Assembly (NCBI RefSeq): GCF_004135205.1
Contig: NZ_CP035490.1
Location: 682,001 to 746,000, forward strand
Reading direction: 5' to 3'
Source of the DNA: Hahella sp. KA22
GTDB taxonomy: Bacteria > Pseudomonadota > Gammaproteobacteria > Pseudomonadales > Oleiphilaceae
DNA length: 64,000 bases
The translations under genes were made by a program, and so were the position numbers. The notes below the pieces were generated by a model, which was not told where the DNA came from, did no database searches, and saw only the letters and a program-made list of their open reading frames with translations. The first letter of the stretch is position 1; each line of letters opens with the position of its first letter. Below are positions 26,034-35,093 of the stretch, in pieces.

Positions 26034-26158
26034 GGAAAGCTCCTTCTCTTGTTGTTCAGCGGTTGGTCCGCGATGTGTCGCAGCCCAGGCGCATGCTTGT
26101 TTTTGGGTACTGCTTTCCTAACGAAAATCTTTAGCCGGAACAGGCGTGGTTCACGAAA

Positions 26159-26187
26159 CTGTCATTTACTTGCAGTAAAAGTGCTGT
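26159..26187 (+). promoter_or_regulatory. possible Pho box before phoX
   Basis: One exact PhoB half-site CTGTCAT (26159-26165) lies 50 bases before the phoX start. Units at 11-base intervals (TTGCAGT at 26170, GTGCTGT at 26181) match only weakly. The position and gene fit PhoB control, but the sequence alone is marginal. Confidence 0.35.
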
Positions 26188-26214
26188 CGGATCAACGCTG
26201 TTAAGGTAAAAAAA

Positions 26215-28131
26215 ATGACTGTACAACATCCTCAATATGGTTGGGAAATAAAAGACTCTGATGACATTCCCTCCAGTCCTGAGCAGGGTCGGAGTTTCTT
26301 TGACATCCTGCAGGCGCGGACTTCCCGTCGTGGCGTTTTGCGTGGTTTCGCTGCTGGGGCGGCGGCTTCAGGCGTTTCTCTGACTGGTTGCAGTGCAATC
26401 ATGGCCGGCTCGGACAAGGGTGAACTGACTTTCACTGAGCTGCCTCATGGACAGGACGAAACATTCCACGTGGCGCCCGGTTATGAACACGATGTCCTGA
26501 TTAGCTGGGGCGATAAAGTGTTAGCGGATGCACCGGCGTTTGATCCTCGTAACCAGAGCGCGCAAGCGCAAGCCAAACAGTTTGGCTACAACAACGATTT
26601 CGTTGGATTCCTGTCATTGCCGTTGGGTTCCGACAATTCGGATCACGGCCTGCTGGCTGTGAACCACGAATACACAATTTCCGAGCTGATGTTCCCAGGT
26701 TCGCCGAAGACGGATCAGATGAGCAAGGCGCAGGCGGATATCGATATGATGGCGCACGGCCTCAGCATCATCGAAATCAAGAAGACCGATGGCAAATGGG
26801 CGGTGGTTCAAGGCTCAAAATACAACCGTCGCATTACTCCGGTAACGGAAATGCGCATGACGGGTCCCGCCGCCGGCAGTGACCGTTTGCGCACCGCGAT
26901 TTCTCAGGACGGAGTAAGAACCCTGGGCACCTACGGCAACTGTGCGGGCGGCGTCACGCCCTGGGGTACCGTATTAACAGCTGAAGAAAATGTGCAGAAC
27001 TACTTCAAAGGCGATCCCGCCAAAACCAAAGAAGCGGAAAACTACAAGCGCTTCGGTTTATCTGGCGAACACGAATACGCCTGGGCCAACTATTATGATC
27101 GCTGGAATCTGGCGAAAAGCCCCAACGAGCCCTTGCATGTAGGCTGGGTGGTGGAGATTGATCCGTTTGATCCCGATTCCAAGCCGCAAAAGCGCACTGC
27201 CCTGGGTCGTTGCAAGCACGAGGGGTGTAACGTCTTCGTCAACAAGGATAACCACGTGGTGGCCTACACTGGCGACGATCAGCGCTTCGAGTATGTCTAC
27301 AAATTTGTCAGCAAGAACAAATACGACCCCAGCAACCGCGCCGCCAATATGCGCCTGCTGGAGGAAGGAACGCTATACGTGGCGGAGTTCACTGACGGCG
27401 GTCTGGTGACCTGGCGTCCGCTGGTGTTCGGCCAGGGCCCGCTGACCGCGGCCAACGGCTTCCGCAATCAGGGCGATGTCATGATTGATATGCGTAAGGC
27501 GGCGGATCTGCTTGGCGCCACCCGCATGGATCGTCCCGAAGATGTGGAAGTGAATCCGCGCACGGGCTCAGTGTTCGTCATGCTGACCAATAACAGCAAG
27601 CGTAAGGATGGCGACACCAACGCCGCCAACCCCCGCGCCAAAAACCAGTCCGGCCATATTATCGAAATGACGCCGCCAGATGGCGACCACACGGCGGATC
27701 GCTTTATGTGGGACATGTTCATTATCGCCGGCAATCCGCAGACGGAAGGCGCTAAATATCACCCGGATATTTCCGCCAACGGCTGGTTCGCCGACCCGGA
27801 CAACTGCGCTTTCGATAATCACGGCAATCTCTGGATCGCCACTGACGGCGCATACAAAGACGGCGTCGCCGATGGCGTGTGGGCCTGTGCGGTATCCGGC
27901 GAAGCGCGTGCGTTGACCAAGCACTTCCTGCGCACGCCCTTACAGGCGGAGTTGTGCGGACCCTTCTTCACCCCGGACAACCAGTCTTTCTTCTGCTCGG
28001 TGCAACACCCCGGCGAAGAAGGTACTTACGATCAGCCCACTACACGCTGGCCTGACTTCCGCAACGACTTGCCGCCGCGTCCTTCCGTAGTGGCGATCAA
28101 TAAGTCCGGCGGCGGCCGCATCGGTAGCTGA
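26215..28131 (+). CDS. phoX: PhoX-family alkaline phosphatase
   Basis: PhoX releases phosphate from phosphomonoesters outside the cytoplasm using Ca and Fe. The 638-residue protein has a Tat signal (SRRGVLRGFAAGAAASGVS) with a lipobox-like LTGC straight after, so it may be a Tat-exported lipoprotein. Family blocks include WGDKVLADAP, NHEYT, the GNCAGGVTPWGTVLTAEEN metal-site region, GWVVEIDPFDP, RPEDVEVNPRTG and a C-terminal NPGEEG-like HPGEEGTY segment. It ends with a strong terminator. Together with the PstS-OmpA gene it suggests a phosphate-starvation response. Confidence 0.92.
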   Translation: MTVQHPQYGWEIKDSDDIPSSPEQGRSFFDILQARTSRRGVLRGFAAGAAASGVSLTGCSAIMAGSDKGELTFTELPHGQDETFHVAPGYEHDVLISWGDKVLADAPAFDPRNQSAQAQAKQFGYNNDFVGFLSLPLGSDNSDHGLLAVNHEYTISELMFPGSPKTDQMSKAQADIDMMAHGLSIIEIKKTDGKWAVVQGSKYNRRITPVTEMRMTGPAAGSDRLRTAISQDGVRTLGTYGNCAGGVTPWGTVLTAEENVQNYFKGDPAKTKEAENYKRFGLSGEHEYAWANYYDRWNLAKSPNEPLHVGWVVEIDPFDPDSKPQKRTALGRCKHEGCNVFVNKDNHVVAYTGDDQRFEYVYKFVSKNKYDPSNRAANMRLLEEGTLYVAEFTDGGLVTWRPLVFGQGPLTAANGFRNQGDVMIDMRKAADLLGATRMDRPEDVEVNPRTGSVFVMLTNNSKRKDGDTNAANPRAKNQSGHIIEMTPPDGDHTADRFMWDMFIIAGNPQTEGAKYHPDISANGWFADPDNCAFDNHGNLWIATDGAYKDGVADGVWACAVSGEARALTKHFLRTPLQAELCGPFFTPDNQSFFCSVQHPGEEGTYDQPTTRWPDFRNDLPPRPSVVAINKSGGGRIGS

Positions 28132-28166
28132 CGCATTATCGATCGCATAATCTGAAAGTAACGAGA

Positions 28167-28198
28167 AAACCGGTGCTGGAAACAGCGCCGGTTTTTTT
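28167..28198 (+). terminator. rho-independent terminator of phoX
   Basis: A 10-base stem (ACCGGTGCTG and CAGCGCCGGT, one G-U pair) with a GAAA tetraloop is followed by seven T. It lies 36 bases past the phoX stop. Confidence 0.9.
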
Positions 28199-28300
28199 AT
28201 GGATGAGTATTTATTGAGCGTTTTCGCCAATGGTTTGGAAGATTACGCCATTCTCCGGCGCCGGTAATCTTAATAGTATGAATCTGCGTTCACACTTTAG

Positions 28301-29269
28301 ATGACGGCTATGAAACTCGACAGCTATCTCACCAGACAAGAACAACAAGAATTAAGGCAGGGCTCCAATTTTCGGGGCATGATGGGCTTCGTGACTACTT
28401 GGGGGCTGATCGTCGGTGTGAGCGCGCTTTTTGCTCTCTATCCTAATGTTTTCACTCTGATTCTGGCGCTTGTCGTGCTCGCCAACCGGCAATTGGCGCT
28501 GGGCATTCTGCTGCATGATTGTTCCCACCGCTCCTGGTTCCGCAGCCAGTGGCTGAATGATCAGTTGGGGCATTGGCTGGCTGGCGCCCCGGTGCTGGTT
28601 CCGTTGCCTTTTTATCGCAAATATCACTTTATCCATCACGTTAAAACCGGAACGGACGAAGATCCGGACGTGGGCAATATCCGCAGCTACCCAGTCACTA
28701 AAACCAGTATGCGACGCAAGATATTCCGTGACTTCACCGGACAGTCCGGGCTGAAGAATGCCCTCGCGCTCTTGCTGTATGTGAATACCGGCAGACCTGG
28801 CAACGCCGTATCCATGGGTGTGCAAACGCGACACGCGGAGAAGGCGGAGGTGCGTCGCACCACGCTGCGTAACTTCAGTCATCTGCTGTTGGTGCACGGC
28901 GGCTTTTTAGGGCTGTGTGTGGGGCTGGGCCATTGGGAAGTTTATCTGCTGTGGTGGGTCGCCTATATCTTTACGTATCCTTTTATCATCCGCGTGCGTC
29001 AGGTCGCTGAGCATGGGGCCATGCCGGCGTTGTCCTCCGATGACGTGCGCGACACCACGCGCACCACTCTGGCGCGTTGGTGGGAACGTCTATTGTTTGC
29101 GCCGCATTATGTGAATTATCACTGCGAGCATCATGCGTTGCCCACTGTCCCTGGTTATAACCTGCCTCGCATGCATCAGATGCTGCGCGAGCGCGGCTTT
29201 TATCAGGATAAGCCCGAAGCCTTGGTTGTCGGCTATCCAGAGATCATCCGTAAAGCCGCATCCGCCTAA
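28301..29269 (+). CDS. membrane fatty acid desaturase-family protein
   Basis: The 322-residue protein has the three histidine boxes of membrane di-iron desaturases and hydroxylases: HDCSH (72-76), HFIHH (109-113) and HCEHH near residue 275. Hydrophobic segments separate them (about 30-70, 90-103, 195-235). It would introduce a double bond or hydroxyl group into a lipid chain, with the substrate unknown. Two Met codons (28301 and 28310) are possible starts, with no clear ribosome binding site before either. The downstream 275 bases are pyrimidine-rich. Confidence 0.88.
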   Translation: MTAMKLDSYLTRQEQQELRQGSNFRGMMGFVTTWGLIVGVSALFALYPNVFTLILALVVLANRQLALGILLHDCSHRSWFRSQWLNDQLGHWLAGAPVLVPLPFYRKYHFIHHVKTGTDEDPDVGNIRSYPVTKTSMRRKIFRDFTGQSGLKNALALLLYVNTGRPGNAVSMGVQTRHAEKAEVRRTTLRNFSHLLLVHGGFLGLCVGLGHWEVYLLWWVAYIFTYPFIIRVRQVAEHGAMPALSSDDVRDTTRTTLARWWERLLFAPHYVNYHCEHHALPTVPGYNLPRMHQMLRERGFYQDKPEALVVGYPEIIRKAASA

Positions 29270-29544
29270 ATCTTTCTTACCTTCATATCCGTCTTTTCTG
29301 ACTTTTTGTTTTTTTCTGACTTTGCGCCTTCCTGCGCGCTCTTTGCGTGCGCGTAAGCCGTCCGTAACTCTCTGTTGTAGCAGTCTTAGTCCATATAACG
29401 TCTACCATTTCACCTGTACGGCCTATTCTTTGCTGACCAGAAACCGGCTATCAATATCGTCACAAAAATAACCATAAGCTGTCATAGCGGCCACGTAGGG
29501 TATTCCAGTTGTACGCCCGGCATTAATAACCTGGAGCCAGTTAA

Positions 29545-31164
29545 ATGAATAAGAACGTATGGATGATCCTGCTGGGGGCGATGGGGCAAATGATCTGCCC
29601 GTCTTCTCATGGGGAATTGTTGATCAGTGAAGTGTTGTACGACGCGCCTGATAATGATGCGTCGCAAGAGTGGGTGGAGATATTCAATCCGTCCTGCCAG
29701 AACGTCAATCTGGCGGACTACAGTTTGCAGGACAACGGCGGCGCTTATCCGTTGAGTGGCGTGATCGCCGCCGGCGCCTACGTCAGCGTGGCGAAAAACG
29801 CCGCTGGGTTCCAGGGCCTGTTCGGGATGAATCCGACGCTTTCCGGGATGTCTCTGAGCCTCGGTAATTCCGGAGATTTCGTCAAACTGATGAAAGGCGC
29901 CCAGGAAGTGGACATGGTGGCGTGGGAAGGGGCGGTGTCTCAGTGGTATTTGAATGCGCAGAATGTGTCTCTGATGCGTTTCGCCAGCGATGATACGGAC
30001 ACCCAACAGGACTGGGCCGTCGCCGCTACAGCAGGCGCGCCGGGCGTGGGCGATCTTGACGCCGGATGCGGTGGGTCTGATCAAGGACCCGGCGACGACT
30101 CGCCGACCAATGACACTCTCGTCAACGGCGTCGCCAAGACTGAATTGGCAGGCGCGGCGGGCTCGCAAACTTTCTATGTCGGCAGCGTCCCCTCCGGCGC
30201 GGTCAATCTCAGGTTCGAACAGTCCGGCGGTAAAGGCGATGCGGATTTGTTCGTGCGTTTCGGCGCGGCGCCGACAACCTCCGTTTATGACTGTCGCCCC
30301 TACGAGGGGGGCAACAACGAAACCTGCGAATTTAAGGGGCCCGCCGCAGGGGATTATCACGTCATGGTGAGCGGCTACAGCGATTACAGCGGGCTCAGCC
30401 TGCGTATGAGCTACAGCGCCGACAGCGGTGGCGATGACGGAAACGATGACGTGGACGGTTATTACTCTTCCGCCATCGGGAAAACCGGGGCGGCGCTGAA
30501 ATCCGCGCTCAATGGGATTTTGCGTAACCATACGGCGATGAGTTATTCCCAGGTTTGGGACGCCCTCAAGTACACCGATGAAGATCCTGACGACAGCAGC
30601 CATGTCATGCTGTTGTATTCCGGCCGCTCCATCGACAAGGATGACAATGCCGGTCAATCCAATTCCGGCGACGCCTGGAACCGGGAGCACGTATGGCCCA
30701 AGAGTCATGGTTTCAGCAACAGTAGCCAATACGCGCACACGGACATCCATCACCTGCGGCCGGCGGATGTTTCCATCAACAGCGAACGCGGCAATAAAGA
30801 TTTCGACTTGGGAGGCAGCGCGATCAGCGAAGCCCCGGAGAACAAGACCGACGCCGACAGCTTTGAGCCCAGAGATGCTGTAAAAGGCGATGTGGCGCGC
30901 ATGATTTTCTATATGGACGTACGTTATGAAGGCGGCGATGACAGCGGTACGCCCAACCTGGAACTCGTCAACTATTCCGGTACGGGGACCAAGGACCCTA
31001 AACTGGGCAAGCTATGCCAGCTGTTGCAATGGCATATCCAGGACCCGGTGGACGCTTGGGAGAAACGCCGCAACCAGCGTATTTATGAACGCCAGGGCAA
31101 CCGCAATCCGTTCATTGATAACCCGGGATGGGCGCAGGAAATCTACGCGGCTTCTTGCCAGTAA
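29545..31164 (+). CDS. secreted modular endonuclease (LTD, PPC and endonuclease I domains)
   Basis: The 539-residue protein has a signal peptide ending near SSHGE. It is followed by a lamin-tail domain (about 25-160: LLISEVLYDAPDNDASQEWVEIFNP core), a Gly/Asp-rich linker, and a pre-peptidase C-terminal (PPC) domain (about 200-295: YHVMVSGYSDYSG). The last 230 residues are an endonuclease I domain with NREHVWPKSHG and HTDIHHLRPADVSINSERGN, which carry the His, Glu and Asn residues of the active site. It probably degrades extracellular DNA or RNA, as for nutrient or phosphate scavenging. Domain assignments come from motif recognition. A repeat-type hairpin follows 30 bases past the stop. Confidence 0.9.
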   Translation: MNKNVWMILLGAMGQMICPSSHGELLISEVLYDAPDNDASQEWVEIFNPSCQNVNLADYSLQDNGGAYPLSGVIAAGAYVSVAKNAAGFQGLFGMNPTLSGMSLSLGNSGDFVKLMKGAQEVDMVAWEGAVSQWYLNAQNVSLMRFASDDTDTQQDWAVAATAGAPGVGDLDAGCGGSDQGPGDDSPTNDTLVNGVAKTELAGAAGSQTFYVGSVPSGAVNLRFEQSGGKGDADLFVRFGAAPTTSVYDCRPYEGGNNETCEFKGPAAGDYHVMVSGYSDYSGLSLRMSYSADSGGDDGNDDVDGYYSSAIGKTGAALKSALNGILRNHTAMSYSQVWDALKYTDEDPDDSSHVMLLYSGRSIDKDDNAGQSNSGDAWNREHVWPKSHGFSNSSQYAHTDIHHLRPADVSINSERGNKDFDLGGSAISEAPENKTDADSFEPRDAVKGDVARMIFYMDVRYEGGDDSGTPNLELVNYSGTGTKDPKLGKLCQLLQWHIQDPVDAWEKRRNQRIYERQGNRNPFIDNPGWAQEIYAASCQ

Positions 31165-31193
31165 CGCGTACTATTAATCAGGCAGACAAATAG

Positions 31194-31234
31194 CTTGTCT
31201 GCAACGACAGGGCCTACACATGTCAGGCCCTGTC
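31194..31234 (+). repeat. dispersed hairpin repeat, copy A
   Basis: This 41-base element contains a perfect 10-base stem (GACAGGGCCT and AGGCCCTGTC). It matches copy B at 41543-41583 at 34 of 41 positions. It lies 30 bases past the nuclease stop, on the same strand. It may be a REP-like intergenic repeat and could also act as a transcript 3' end. Confidence 0.75.
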
Positions 31235-31472
31235 TCCCGAGGCTTGTCGCCGCGCAGGCGCGTCCATGCGCCTGGTGATTAACATGCCAATATCATTGCC
31301 ACGTTAATAACTAAAAGTGCAAAGACACGCCGCGGTCGTGGGGATCGCGGCGGTTTATCTATTCGCTATATTCGTCATAGTCGAAGCGGGATATTTCCTG
31401 TTATAAACGTGGGTTTATGCTTTTGTACTTCGAATTCAGGCGAGCACTCGCGAAGAGGGAGGCGGCGTTACC
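31235..31472. other. intergenic region after the repeat
   Basis: About 240 bases without a gene. It contains further GC-rich inverted stretches after the repeat (around 31250-31275 and a second around 31330-31352, CGCCGCGGTCGTG and GATCGCGGCGG), then an AT-rich section leading to the DUF2461 gene. Confidence 0.4.
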
Positions 31473-32165
31473 ATGGCGGAATTTTCTGGATTTTCACCGG
31501 ACTTTTTTAAGTTTTTTCAGCAGTTGCAGGCAAATAACAACAAGGAATGGTTTGAAGAGAACAAAGCGCGGTTCAAACAAGAGGTGCAGCAACCTCTAGT
31601 GTGCTTTATTGAAGCCATGGCGCCGGAGTTGATGAAAGTCTCTCCCTATTTCGTAGCGGACCCGCGATTAAACGGCGGCTCGATCTTTCGCATCTACCGG
31701 GACACCCGTTTCTCCAAAGACAAGACGCCCTACAAAACCCACGCCGCCGCGCAGTTCCGGCATCAACAATACAAGAATGTGCATACGCCCGGTTTTTATG
31801 TGCATCTGGCGACGGACGAAATTTTCTTTGGCGGCGGTATCTGGATGCCGGAGTCGCAAGAGCTATTGAAGATTCGTGAGCGTATTCGCGATAAGCCGAG
31901 CGCCTGGGAGAAGGTGTTGGCGGATAAAAAACTGAAAAAAGTGCATGGCGGCGTAACCGGAGATGGACTCACGCGGCCGCCGAAAGGTTTTGACGCCGAC
32001 GCACCCCATATTGAAGACATCAAGCGCAAGAGCTTTTTCGCCATGACGCAATGCCCTGTGGATGCGGCCATGGAGAAAGACTTCCATAAACAGGTCGCCG
32101 CCGGTTTTGCGGCGGCGGGACCTTTGGTGGAGTTTTTGTGCGGCGCGATGAACGTACAGTTCTAA
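31473..32165 (+). CDS. DUF2461 family protein
   Basis: The 230-residue protein matches the DUF2461 family, a widespread group of unknown function. Typical blocks are the N-terminal FSPDFFKFFQQLQANNNKEWF, GGSIFRIYRDTRFSKDKTPYKTH, and GFYVHLATDEIFFGGGIWMP. It is predicted cytoplasmic with no signal or membrane segment. GAGGGAGG lies about 10 bases before the ATG. It is followed by a convergent gene after 20 bases. Confidence 0.88.
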   Translation: MAEFSGFSPDFFKFFQQLQANNNKEWFEENKARFKQEVQQPLVCFIEAMAPELMKVSPYFVADPRLNGGSIFRIYRDTRFSKDKTPYKTHAAAQFRHQQYKNVHTPGFYVHLATDEIFFGGGIWMPESQELLKIRERIRDKPSAWEKVLADKKLKKVHGGVTGDGLTRPPKGFDADAPHIEDIKRKSFFAMTQCPVDAAMEKDFHKQVAAGFAAAGPLVEFLCGAMNVQF

Positions 32166-32185
32166 CCGCCGCTTCGAGAGAGACG

Positions 32186-32977
32186 CTAGAACAGCGTCTT
32201 CATAGTTCCACCGTCCACCACCAATGACGCCCCGGTAATGTAGCTGGCGGCGTCGGATAGCAGAAATACCGCTGCATTGGCGAATTCCTCCGGGCTGCCG
32301 TAGCGACCCATGGGAATGCTGGATGCGGAGGCGTCACGTTGCTGTTCTACGGAAACCCCTTTTTTCGCCGCGGCGGTGGCGTCCAGGGATTGCACCCGAG
32401 GCGTATCGATGCGGCCGGGAATCAGATTATTGACGCGAATGCCTTCGCTCGCGAGGCTACGGGATAAACTTTTCATCAGGCTGGTCACCCCGGAGCGCAT
32501 GACGTTGGACAACAACAGCATGTCGATGGGCTCTTTCACCGAAGATGAGGTGATGCTGAGAATGCTGCCTTGGCCCTGTCCGCGCATGGCGGGCAGAACC
32601 GCGCGCACCATGCGCACGCTGCTCATTAGAGTCAGTTCAAAGGCGTCGCTCCAGGCGGCGTCGTCAAAATCGTCGAATTGCCCCGCCGGTGGGCCGCCGG
32701 CGTTTACCACCAACCCCTGTGGGTCTCCCAGTTCATCGGTGGTGCGTTGCGCCCAGGCGCTGATAGCGGAGGCATCTCTGGCGTCTACGGACATCGCCAG
32801 CACTTTTGCGCTGGTGACGGCGCGGATTTTTTCCGCCGCTGCGTCAATGCCTTCCTGTGATCGGCTCATAATAGATAAGCGGGCGCCCTGACGCGCGCAC
32901 TCCATGGCGATAGCGAAGCCCAGGCCGGAGCTGGCGGCGGCCACCATGACGGTCTTATCCTGCAAACCCAATTCCAT
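32186..32977 (-). CDS. SDR-family oxidoreductase lacking the usual Tyr-x-x-x-Lys
   Basis: The 263-residue protein has the short-chain dehydrogenase fold: a cofactor segment AAASSGLG (residues 13-20), a NAGG motif at about 92-95, and the catalytic-Ser region SITSSSVKEP (141-150). Where the Tyr-x-x-x-Lys pair is expected, about 12 residues later, the sequence reads SNVMR (157-161). So both Tyr and Lys are missing although flanking sequence (SGVTSLMKSLSRSLA) is well kept. The C-terminal GGTMKTLF is normal. It may be an atypical subfamily or a binding protein. AGAGGT precedes the ATG. It lies 39 bases downstream of the LysE gene, probably in one operon. Confidence 0.85.
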   Translation of the reverse strand: MELGLQDKTVMVAAASSGLGFAIAMECARQGARLSIMSRSQEGIDAAAEKIRAVTSAKVLAMSVDARDASAISAWAQRTTDELGDPQGLVVNAGGPPAGQFDDFDDAAWSDAFELTLMSSVRMVRAVLPAMRGQGQGSILSITSSSVKEPIDMLLLSNVMRSGVTSLMKSLSRSLASEGIRVNNLIPGRIDTPRVQSLDATAAAKKGVSVEQQRDASASSIPMGRYGSPEEFANAAVFLLSDAASYITGASLVVDGGTMKTLF

Positions 32978-33016
32978 CGTCGGTTACCTCTTTAAATTGA
33001 TAAGGATTGGCTGGCT

Positions 33017-33640
33017 TCAGCGGCTGGAGCCAGCCATCACCAGGCCGAAACTGATGAACACGCCGCCGGTAATTTTGTTGAAGCGGTTCATGATTTTTTC
33101 TTTGCGCAAATAGGCGCGCAGCCGGGTGGACAAGGCGGCGTAAAAAGACAGGAAACCGAATGAACACACGGCGAAAGTCAGCGCCAGGGGCGGGAACTGT
33201 TGAATAAAGGGTTTGGATACATCAATGAATTGAGGAAACAGAGCGGTGAAAAAAGCGATGGCCTTGGGGTTGCTGACGCCTGTCAAAAAGCCTTCCCGAT
33301 ACAGCTCCCAACGGCTATATGTCAGCGTTGAGACTTCGCCATCCGCGTCAATGGGAAGCGCGCCTTCGCTGCGCCAGGCTTTGACGCCGAGATAAACCAG
33401 ATAAAGCCCGCCCAGTACTTTGATGATGGTGAACAAAGTAGCGGATGCCAGTATCGCGGAGCCCAACCCCAAGGCGGAGACCGCCGCCAGCAGCAATACG
33501 GCGGTGACGTTGCCGGCGATGCTGACGCTGGCGCCTTTAAGGCCGTATTTGGCGCCGTTTTTCACCGCCAGAAATACCGCTGGACCAGGACTGGCGATGG
33601 CAGTGGCGACAATGGCCAGGAATATCAGGTACTCCGTCAT
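33017..33640 (-). CDS. LysE/RhtB-family exporter
   Basis: The 207-residue protein is an inner-membrane exporter of the LysE/RhtB type, which pump out amino acids or homoserine lactone-like compounds. It has six hydrophobic segments and the family signature PGPAVFLAVKNGAKYG near residue 18, then YLGVKAWRS at about 82 and GVSNPKAIAFFTALFPQF at about 122. The substrate cannot be told from sequence. AAGGAG lies 9 bases before the ATG. It is the first gene of a likely two-gene operon with the SDR gene. Confidence 0.9.
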   Translation of the reverse strand: MTEYLIFLAIVATAIASPGPAVFLAVKNGAKYGLKGASVSIAGNVTAVLLLAAVSALGLGSAILASATLFTIIKVLGGLYLVYLGVKAWRSEGALPIDADGEVSTLTYSRWELYREGFLTGVSNPKAIAFFTALFPQFIDVSKPFIQQFPPLALTFAVCSFGFLSFYAALSTRLRAYLRKEKIMNRFNKITGGVFISFGLVMAGSSR

Positions 33641-33776
33641 GCTTTATTCTCCTTGTTATCTATAGCGCGCCAGCGTTTAACTGTGACTGCTTCGTTTTTT
33701 CCGCGCCGTTGTCACGCTCACCCCAGGCAGGGCAACTATACTGAGAAAGTCTGACGGCAATTAAAGGCGGCCGGAA

Positions 33777-34517
33777 ATGGAACCCATCAAAATCGGATAT
33801 CGGTTCAAGCTCGATAAGTCGCGCAGCGAAAATTTTGAAATTACGCTCGATGAGAACAATGTAGAAGTTCTTGACCGAAATATAAAAGACTTTCCGGAGT
33901 GGACTCAACTGGATTGTCATAAATGTCCCCATTGCCCACTCGACTCCATGTACCATCCTCACTGCCCGGCGGCTTTAAGCCTAGTGGAGGTGGTGCAGCG
34001 TTGCCAGGATATTATGTCCTACGAGCAGGTGGATCTTGAGGTGGCCATAGGGGACAAGAAAATCAGCCAGCACACCTCGGCGCAGAAAGCCCTGAGCGCT
34101 CTGATCGGTCTGCTGATGTCCACCAGCGGCTGTCCGCATCTGGACTTTTTCCGACCCATGGCGCGCCTGCATCTGCCGATGGCGACGGAGCAGGACACGG
34201 TGTTTCGCGCCGCGGGCATGTATCTACTGGCGCAATACTTCCGGTCTGCGGAAGGTCGGGACGTGGATTTGACTCTGCGCGGACTGAAAACGATTTACCG
34301 CAATCTGCACCAATTGAATCTATGCATATCCAAGCGCCTGCGCGCCGCCTCGGAAGCAGACTCTTCCGTGAACGCCGTGATTTTGCTGGATCTGTTCAGC
34401 ACGGTGATTCCCATCATCATCGAAGACAATCTGGAGGACATCCGCGAGTGGTTCGACCCCTATATGTCGGAGCTGTTCGACAGAGTGCTGGAGCAGGCGG
34501 GTAAAGAGCCGGATTAG
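33777..34517 (+). CDS. conserved hypothetical protein with Cys/His-rich motif
   Basis: The 246-residue protein was not assigned to a family. It has no signal or clear membrane segment. A Cys/His cluster near residues 47-63 ([18 protein letters not shown]) looks like a metal site. A further Cys-Pro-His follows at about residue 120 ([18 protein letters not shown]). The C-terminal half appears helical. AAAGG lies about 10 bases before the ATG. Its stop overlaps the convergent kptA stop by 4 bases. Confidence 0.75.
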   Translation: MEPIKIGYRFKLDKSRSENFEITLDENNVEVLDRNIKDFPEWTQLDCHKCPHCPLDSMYHPHCPAALSLVEVVQRCQDIMSYEQVDLEVAIGDKKISQHTSAQKALSALIGLLMSTSGCPHLDFFRPMARLHLPMATEQDTVFRAAGMYLLAQYFRSAEGRDVDLTLRGLKTIYRNLHQLNLCISKRLRAASEADSSVNAVILLDLFSTVIPIIIEDNLEDIREWFDPYMSELFDRVLEQAGKEPD

Positions 34518-35074
34518 CCTTGCTGTGAGGGGGTGAGCGGGCTCAGATACTGCGGCGGCACGGCGTCGGTAAGCCAGACTTGGTTGGCGGAGAGGTAGAA
34601 CGCATGTCCCGCTTGAGCCAATGCTTTGGCGTCGATGCGAAAAATCACAGGTTTGCCGTGTCGGCTTCCCACCTTGTGTGCGGTCTCCACGTCCGCGCTC
34701 AAATGCACATGACGACGCTGGCCGGGCTGCAATCCCGCCGCCAGGATAGCGTCCGCGAATCGCGTGGCGGAGCCGTGAAATAACACCTCCGGCGGCGCCA
34801 CGGGCGTCAACTGCAAATCCACGTCAATGGAATGCCCCTGACTGGCGCGAATGCGTCGTTTGTCTTCGGACAGGGCGAAGCGCTGTTTGTCATTGGTGGC
34901 GACAATCTCCAGCACATCCTGAAAACTGATATTCACGCCCTGACGGGCTGCGCCCGCCAGTAACACCTCGATATCGGCCCAGCCGTTGGCGTCCAGAGGG
35001 AGCCGGATCAGCTCAGGCTGATGCCGCAACACCAGGCTAAGGAATTTGCTTTTCGACTTCAGCGCTTTATCCAT
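34514..35074 (-). CDS. kptA: RNA 2'-phosphotransferase KptA
   Basis: KptA transfers a 2'-phosphate from RNA to NAD, releasing ADP-ribose 1'',2''-cyclic phosphate; in yeast (Tpt1) it completes tRNA splicing, while its role in bacteria is unclear. The 186-residue product matches family length (E. coli 184). It shows [14 protein letters not shown] near the N-terminus with its conserved Arg-His, [16 protein letters not shown], and RRHVHLSAD, which provides the NAD-binding Arg/His and Ser. The ATG at 35074 is chosen because the upstream extension would overlap pdxJ. It follows pdxJ by 19 bases, probably in one transcript. Confidence 0.92.
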   Translation of the reverse strand: MDKALKSKSKFLSLVLRHQPELIRLPLDANGWADIEVLLAGAARQGVNISFQDVLEIVATNDKQRFALSEDKRRIRASQGHSIDVDLQLTPVAPPEVLFHGSATRFADAILAAGLQPGQRRHVHLSADVETAHKVGSRHGKPVIFRIDAKALAQAGHAFYLSANQVWLTDAVPPQYLSPLTPSQQG

Positions 35075-35093
35075 GGACGCCAGACCTGTTGAG

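Noticed and set aside
29482-30753. 423-codon minus-strand frame over the secreted nuclease
   Set aside because: Long antisense frames are common in GC-rich genes; the plus strand has a signal peptide and nuclease motifs.
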